Assembly (NCBI RefSeq): GCF_000012945.1
Contig: NC_007511.1
Location: forward strand, 62,001-126,000
Length of the DNA stretch: 64,000 nucleotides
Direction of reading: 5' to 3'
Source of the DNA: Burkholderia lata
GTDB lineage: Bacteria > Pseudomonadota > Gammaproteobacteria > Burkholderiales > Burkholderiaceae
Shown: piece after piece, positions 60,547 through 64,000 of the stretch
How positions within the stretch are numbered: position 1 is the stretch's first letter
How the letters are laid out: each line of letters begins with the position of its first letter
Program-made: the position numbers and the translations under genes
The notes under the pieces: model-generated
The model's database searches: none
What the model was told of the DNA's origin: nothing
The model's input: only the letters and a program-made list of their open reading frames with translations

Positions 60547-61045
60547 CAATCTCGTTTGAAACGGACGGCACGGATCGCGCGTCGTCTAGGGGTCGAACTG
60601 GCGCCGGTGCACAATGGGCCGGGTAGGCTTCGTGCTGGCGATGGAACAGTCGGGCGGTTAGCCCGGGCCGGGGTCTGACTCCGCCTGGTGTGGCGGGGAG
60701 GGGCCCCGACCGGCGCGCGCATGGTAGCGGCTACCGGTCCGGTGCGTCACGTATCTGCCACCTAGGGAAACTCCTAATGTGGCAGTAGCTTTCAGGAACA
60801 TTCGTCTCATCATCTAGTTGTAAGCTTTCGCACCGGCCATCCGAAGATTCCCGGAGAGCCGCTTGCAGCTTGCCTGTGAAGCCGGCGAGTCTGGCAAGAT
60901 AGCGCGTCATTTCGCTCGTCTCGTGTCCCGTTTAGTGCACCGGGCTCAACACCGAAGACGTGTGCGAACCCGAAGACTAAGCTATATCGTTCTAACTTAG
61001 TTATTTTCCATCAAACATTTTTTGACGATCACTTTTCGGCCTGCT
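60547..61045. other. Divergent region with hairpins between POT gene and XRE-cupin gene
   Basis: 499 bp. It contains a nested hairpin at 60755-60785, a short one (GGTAGC 60723-60728, GCTACC 60730-60735) and an inverted repeat ACTAAG (60976-60981)/CTTAGT (60996-61001) 45 bases before the XRE-cupin start that may be its operator. No gene was found. Confidence 0.5.
60755..60785. promoter_or_regulatory. Nested hairpin of unknown role
   Basis: Outer arms CTGCCAC (60755-60761) and GTGGCAG (60779-60785) pair exactly; inside them TAGG (60763-60766) pairs with CCTA (60773-60776) around GAAACT. There is no T-tract. It could be an operator, an attenuator of either flanking gene, or part of a small RNA. 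Confidence 0.4.
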
Positions 61046-61627
61046 ATGGTTCCCCCCACTGAAAACTCGCGGTCTGCAAACGCTACCGCCGCACTGGGCA
61101 GCAAGATTCGCGCGTTGCGCCAACGACTGAAGCGCACGCTCGACGACACCGCTACCGCCGCGGGGATTTCGAAGCCGTTTCTGTCTCAAGTCGAACGCGG
61201 ACTCGCGTCGCCGTCGCTGACATCGTTGGCCGGTATCGCGCACGCGCTCGGTGTGACGGTGCAGTACTTTGTGGATACGCCGAGCGAGGAACGCTCGGTT
61301 TGCCGAGGCGAGCAACTGCGCTTCTTCGGGTTTGCCGATTCGGCGAACCTGTTCGCGCGGCTGACGAACGTATCCGAAGGGCGCCAGCTGGAGGCGATCC
61401 TCGTGAGGATGCCGCCGGGGCAGAAGCGGTCGGAGGTGACGACACATGCAGGAGAGGAGTTCCTGTATGTGATTGAAGGGGAAGTGTCGCTGACGCTGGA
61501 AGGCAAGACGTTCGTCCTGCAGGCCGGCGACAGCTCGCACTATCAGTCGACGGTCCCGCACAGCTGGGTCAACACCGCGAAGATCGAGTCGGTGGTGGTC
61601 TGGGTCGGTACACCGAGGCTGTTCTAA
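61046..61627 (+). CDS. XRE-cupin transcriptional regulator
   Basis: 193 residues from ATG at 61046 (a TTG at 61022 is in frame upstream). The helix-turn-helix (IRALRQRLKRTLDDTATAAG, then SKPFLSQVERGLASPSLTSL) covers residues 20-75 and the cupin about 115-190 (HAGEEFLYVIEGEVSLTLEG, LQAGDSSHYQSTVPHSWVN). It is 179 bases upstream of oppA on the same strand and divergent from the POT transporter; it may control peptide uptake through either. A hairpin without T-tract lies just after its stop (61631-61666). Confidence 0.87.
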   Translation: MVPPTENSRSANATAALGSKIRALRQRLKRTLDDTATAAGISKPFLSQVERGLASPSLTSLAGIAHALGVTVQYFVDTPSEERSVCRGEQLRFFGFADSANLFARLTNVSEGRQLEAILVRMPPGQKRSEVTTHAGEEFLYVIEGEVSLTLEGKTFVLQAGDSSHYQSTVPHSWVNTAKIESVVVWVGTPRLF

Positions 61628-61630
61628 CGC

Positions 61631-61666
61631 ACAGGTATTCCTTCGTTTCGAAGACGGAATGCCTGT
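61631..61666. terminator. Terminator-like hairpin between regulator and oppA
   Basis: ACAGGTATTCC (61631-61641) pairs with GGAATGCCTGT (61656-61666) with one T-G wobble; the loop itself contains TTCG/CGAA. There is no T-run, so oppA may still be reached from the regulator promoter. Confidence 0.5.
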
Positions 61667-61806
61667 CGAAAGAAACGTAAGGAATACTAAAATGCAATAC
61701 GAGAATCACGGGCCTCCTCAATCGCTGCACCCGTCAGCGTCTCACGCGTAATCCGCGGCATCCGCCGCGCGACGCTCACCGAACAACCCTTCTCAAGACT
61801 GCCACG

Positions 61807-63417
61807 ATGAAATCCTTGCATGCCATGTCGGCCGTGCTGGCCGCGCTCGCCCTGACGCCTGTCGCCCACGCCGTTACCGTTCCGTCGAACGTCGCGCTCG
61901 CTCCTCAACAGGACCTGACGCGACAGGTGCCCGCCGAGGTCGAGTCGCTCGACCCGGCGCACATCGAGTCGTGGACCGGCAACACGATCGGCCTCGACCT
62001 GTTCGAAGGGCTGGCCCGCATCGATGCAGCCGGCCAGGTCGTGCCGGGTGTCGCGCTGTCGTGGGAACACAAGACGCCGACGACGTGGATCTTCAAGCTT
62101 CGCCGTGACGCGAAGTGGAGCAACGGCCAGCCGGTGACGGCCGCCGATTTCGTCTATTCGTGGCAGCGCCTCGTCGATCCGAAGACGGGCTCGAAATACA
62201 CGATCCTCGTCGAGTTCGTGAAGAACTCGAAGGACATCATCGCGGGCAAGGCCGCACCGTCGACGCTCGGCGTGCGCGCCGTCGATCCGTACACGCTCGA
62301 GGTGACGACCGACGTGCCCGTCGCGTTCTTCCCCGAGCTGACCGCCATGGCGCCGCTCGTGCCGGTGAACAAGGACGTCGTCGCGAAGTTCGGCGACGCG
62401 TGGACGCGCCCGGGCAACATCGTCAGCAACGGTGCATACCAGCTCGTCGACTGGCAGCCGAACAACCGCATCGTCGTGACGAAGGACGCGAAGTACTGGA
62501 ACGCGTCGAAGGTCGTGATCAACAAGGTCACGTTCCTGCCGATCGAAAGCGACGAAACCGCGATGCGCATGTACCAGGCCGGCCAGATCGACTACAGCTA
62601 CTCGATCCCGTCGGGCATCTTCCAGCAGGTCAGCAAGCAGTTCGGCGGCGAACTGCGCCCGGGCCTGCAGCTCGCAACCTACTACTACTACCTGAACAAC
62701 AGCGACCCGGCACTGAAGGACAAGCGCGTGCGCCAGGCGCTGTCGATGGTGATCGATCGCGACGTGCTGACGTCGAAGCTCACGCAGGCCGGCGAGAAGC
62801 CGATGTACGGCCTGATGCCGAACGGCACGAAGGGTGTGCAGCCGTTCACGCCGGAATGGGCGTCGTGGCCGATGGCCAAGCGCGTCGACGCCGCGAAGAA
62901 CCTGCTGAAGCAGGCCGGCTACTCGGACGCGAAGCCGCTGTCGTTCACGCTGACGTACAACACCAACGACCTGCACAAGAAGGTCGCGCTGTTTACCGCA
63001 TCGGAATGGCGCACGAAGCTCGGCATCAACACGAAGCTCGAGAACGTCGAGTTCAAGGTGCTGATGAAGGAGCGGCATGACGGCAAGGTGCAGATCGCGC
63101 GCGACGGCTGGTTCGCCGACTACAACGACGCGATGACCTTCTTCGACCTGATCCGCTGCGGCAGCTCGCAGAACACCGTCGGCTACTGCAACAAGCAGGT
63201 CGACACGTACGTCGAGGACGGCAACCAGAAGCTCGACGACAAGTCGCGCGCCGCACTGCTCACGCAGGCGCACGACACGGCGATGAACGACACGCCGATG
63301 GTGCCGCTGTTCCAGTACTCGGCGGACCGTCTCGTGAAGCCCTACGTGGGCGGCTACTCGCTGAAGAACGTGATCGACATGCGTGCTTCGCAGGACATGT
63401 ACCTGATCAAGCACTGA
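61807..63417 (+). CDS. oppA: Oligopeptide ABC transporter substrate-binding protein
   Basis: 536 residues of solute-binding family 5. A signal peptide (SAVLAALALTPVAHAVTVP) precedes the mature protein. Diagnostic blocks are ESLDPAHIESWTGNTIGLDL, RRDAKWSNGQPVTAADFVYS and NGAYQLVDWQPNNRIVVTKD, with the C-terminal DGWFADYNDAMTFFDLIRCG. It captures peptides in the periplasm and is followed after 11 bases by the permease gene oppB, so it heads the opp operon. Confidence 0.93.
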   Translation: MKSLHAMSAVLAALALTPVAHAVTVPSNVALAPQQDLTRQVPAEVESLDPAHIESWTGNTIGLDLFEGLARIDAAGQVVPGVALSWEHKTPTTWIFKLRRDAKWSNGQPVTAADFVYSWQRLVDPKTGSKYTILVEFVKNSKDIIAGKAAPSTLGVRAVDPYTLEVTTDVPVAFFPELTAMAPLVPVNKDVVAKFGDAWTRPGNIVSNGAYQLVDWQPNNRIVVTKDAKYWNASKVVINKVTFLPIESDETAMRMYQAGQIDYSYSIPSGIFQQVSKQFGGELRPGLQLATYYYYLNNSDPALKDKRVRQALSMVIDRDVLTSKLTQAGEKPMYGLMPNGTKGVQPFTPEWASWPMAKRVDAAKNLLKQAGYSDAKPLSFTLTYNTNDLHKKVALFTASEWRTKLGINTKLENVEFKVLMKERHDGKVQIARDGWFADYNDAMTFFDLIRCGSSQNTVGYCNKQVDTYVEDGNQKLDDKSRAALLTQAHDTAMNDTPMVPLFQYSADRLVKPYVGGYSLKNVIDMRASQDMYLIKH

Positions 63418-63428
63418 GCGGAGCGATC

Positions 63429-64000
63429 ATGCTGGCCTACGCACTGAGGCGCACGTTGTGGGCGGTGCCGACGATCCTCGCGGTCGTCACCGTCTGCTAC
63501 CTGCTCCTGCATTTCACGCCCGGCGGCCCGTTCGATACGGAGAAGCAGCTGTCCGCGGCAACGCTCGCGAACCTGAATGCGAAGTATCACCTCGACGAGC
63601 CGCTGTGGAAGCAGTACCTGATGTACCTGAACGCGCTGCTGCACGGCGATCTCGGCCCGTCGTTCCGCTACGTCGACTGGTCCGTGAACGATCTCGTGAA
63701 GAAAGCGCTGCCCGTGAGCCTCGGCGTGGGCGGCGTGTCGATCCCGATCTCGATCGGGTGCGGCGTGCTGCTCGGCACCGTCGCGGCCGTGCGCCGCGAC
63801 AGCTTCATCGACCGCTTCGTGATGCTGATCGGCAACTTCGGCAACGTCATCCCGCCGTTCGTGCTCGGCCCCGTGCTCGTCTGGATCTTCGCGATCCTGC
63901 TGAAGACGTCGTCGGGCAACGGCTGGCTGCCGGCGGGCGGCTGGGGCGACGGCGGCTGGCAGTACCGGCTGCTGCCGATCGTGCTGCTGACCTTCATCAA
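63429..64000 (+). CDS. oppB: Oligopeptide ABC transporter permease, OppB family (partial)
   Basis: The ATG at 63429 begins an open frame that runs off the window after 190 codons, about two thirds of a normal OppB. The N-terminal helix and its following region (LAYALRRTLWAVPTILAVVT, then LHFTPGGPFDTEKQLS) and KYHLDEPLWKQYLMYLNALL are typical of OppB/DppB-type permeases. Further membrane segments follow (SLGVGGVSIPISIGCGVLLG). It lies 11 bases after oppA; oppC, oppD and oppF are expected beyond the edge. Confidence 0.93.
   Translation, partial: MLAYALRRTLWAVPTILAVVTVCYLLLHFTPGGPFDTEKQLSAATLANLNAKYHLDEPLWKQYLMYLNALLHGDLGPSFRYVDWSVNDLVKKALPVSLGVGGVSIPISIGCGVLLGTVAAVRRDSFIDRFVMLIGNFGNVIPPFVLGPVLVWIFAILLKTSSGNGWLPAGGWGDGGWQYRLLPIVLLTFI

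Noticed and set aside
61687..63414. A 575-codon minus-strand frame opposite oppA
   Set aside because: Antisense to a complete OppA-type binding protein, His/Arg/Val-rich with no domain.

Overview
The window is high-GC DNA with tightly packed genes on both strands and a very strong third-position G/C bias. The gene content points to a Burkholderia, most likely of the cepacia complex: a trimeric porin, a DUF4148 protein, a CS1/cable-type pilin, hopanoid genes hpnA, hpnB and hpnH, a CstA/YbdD pair and many XRE-cupin and LysR regulators. This assignment is inferred from the protein families, not from a search. I saw no tRNA, rRNA, CRISPR array, phage or insertion sequence.

Layout. 1-5164: porin end, a tannase-like esterase lipoprotein, an Lrp regulator divergent from a diaminopropionate ammonia-lyase/M20 amidohydrolase pair. 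5165-6129: an AT-rich gap and an orphan CS1-type fimbrial subunit. 6217-8381: class III aminotransferase and a GNAT acetyltransferase. 8517-12582: an XRE-cupin regulator divergent from RidA, an FAD amino-acid oxidase and an amino-acid permease, with a strong palindromic operator between them. 12809-19275: glycine-zipper lipoprotein, two tandem cytosine-deaminase-like amidohydrolases, an NTF2-like secreted protein, LysR, an ankyrin protein and an orphan antitoxin-like XRE protein. 19765-25410: a binding protein/PhyH dioxygenase pair, then a GntR and an XRE-cupin regulator divergent from an aldolase/DapA-like/MOSC operon with repeated TGTGTC sites. 25432-34284: SDR, YceH, three co-directional genes of unknown function, a secretory lipase, DAHP synthase, a membrane protein and a PRC-barrel protein.

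34340-39814 is a minus-strand stress or redox block: an OsmC-like protein lacking its resolving cysteine, an NmrA-like protein, LysR, a cupin, an AhpD/CMD protein, an ECF41 sigma factor and, overlapping it, a DapF-like protein lacking one catalytic cysteine. 40140-45168: alanine/sodium symporter, a tandem intergenic repeat, cstA-ybdD and a hemolysin III family protein. 45228-49115: MFS exporter with a SnoaL-like partner, a DOPA-dioxygenase-like protein, a DUF4148 protein and a protein of unknown function.

49346-55741 is a hopanoid locus: hpnH and ispH in one operon, hpnB, and hpnA. Inside it lies a gene for an alanine-rich coiled-coil protein built from 18 repeats of 14 residues. 55918-64000: acylphosphatase, EamA transporter, OpgC-like membrane protein, POT peptide transporter, a third XRE-cupin regulator and the start of an oligopeptide ABC transporter (OppA, OppB) that runs off the end.

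The most unusual points are the repeat protein in the hopanoid locus, the catalytically altered DapF-like protein coupled to an ECF41 sigma factor, the orphan pilin, the aldolase/DapA-like/MOSC operon and the 76-bp tandem repeat upstream of cstA.
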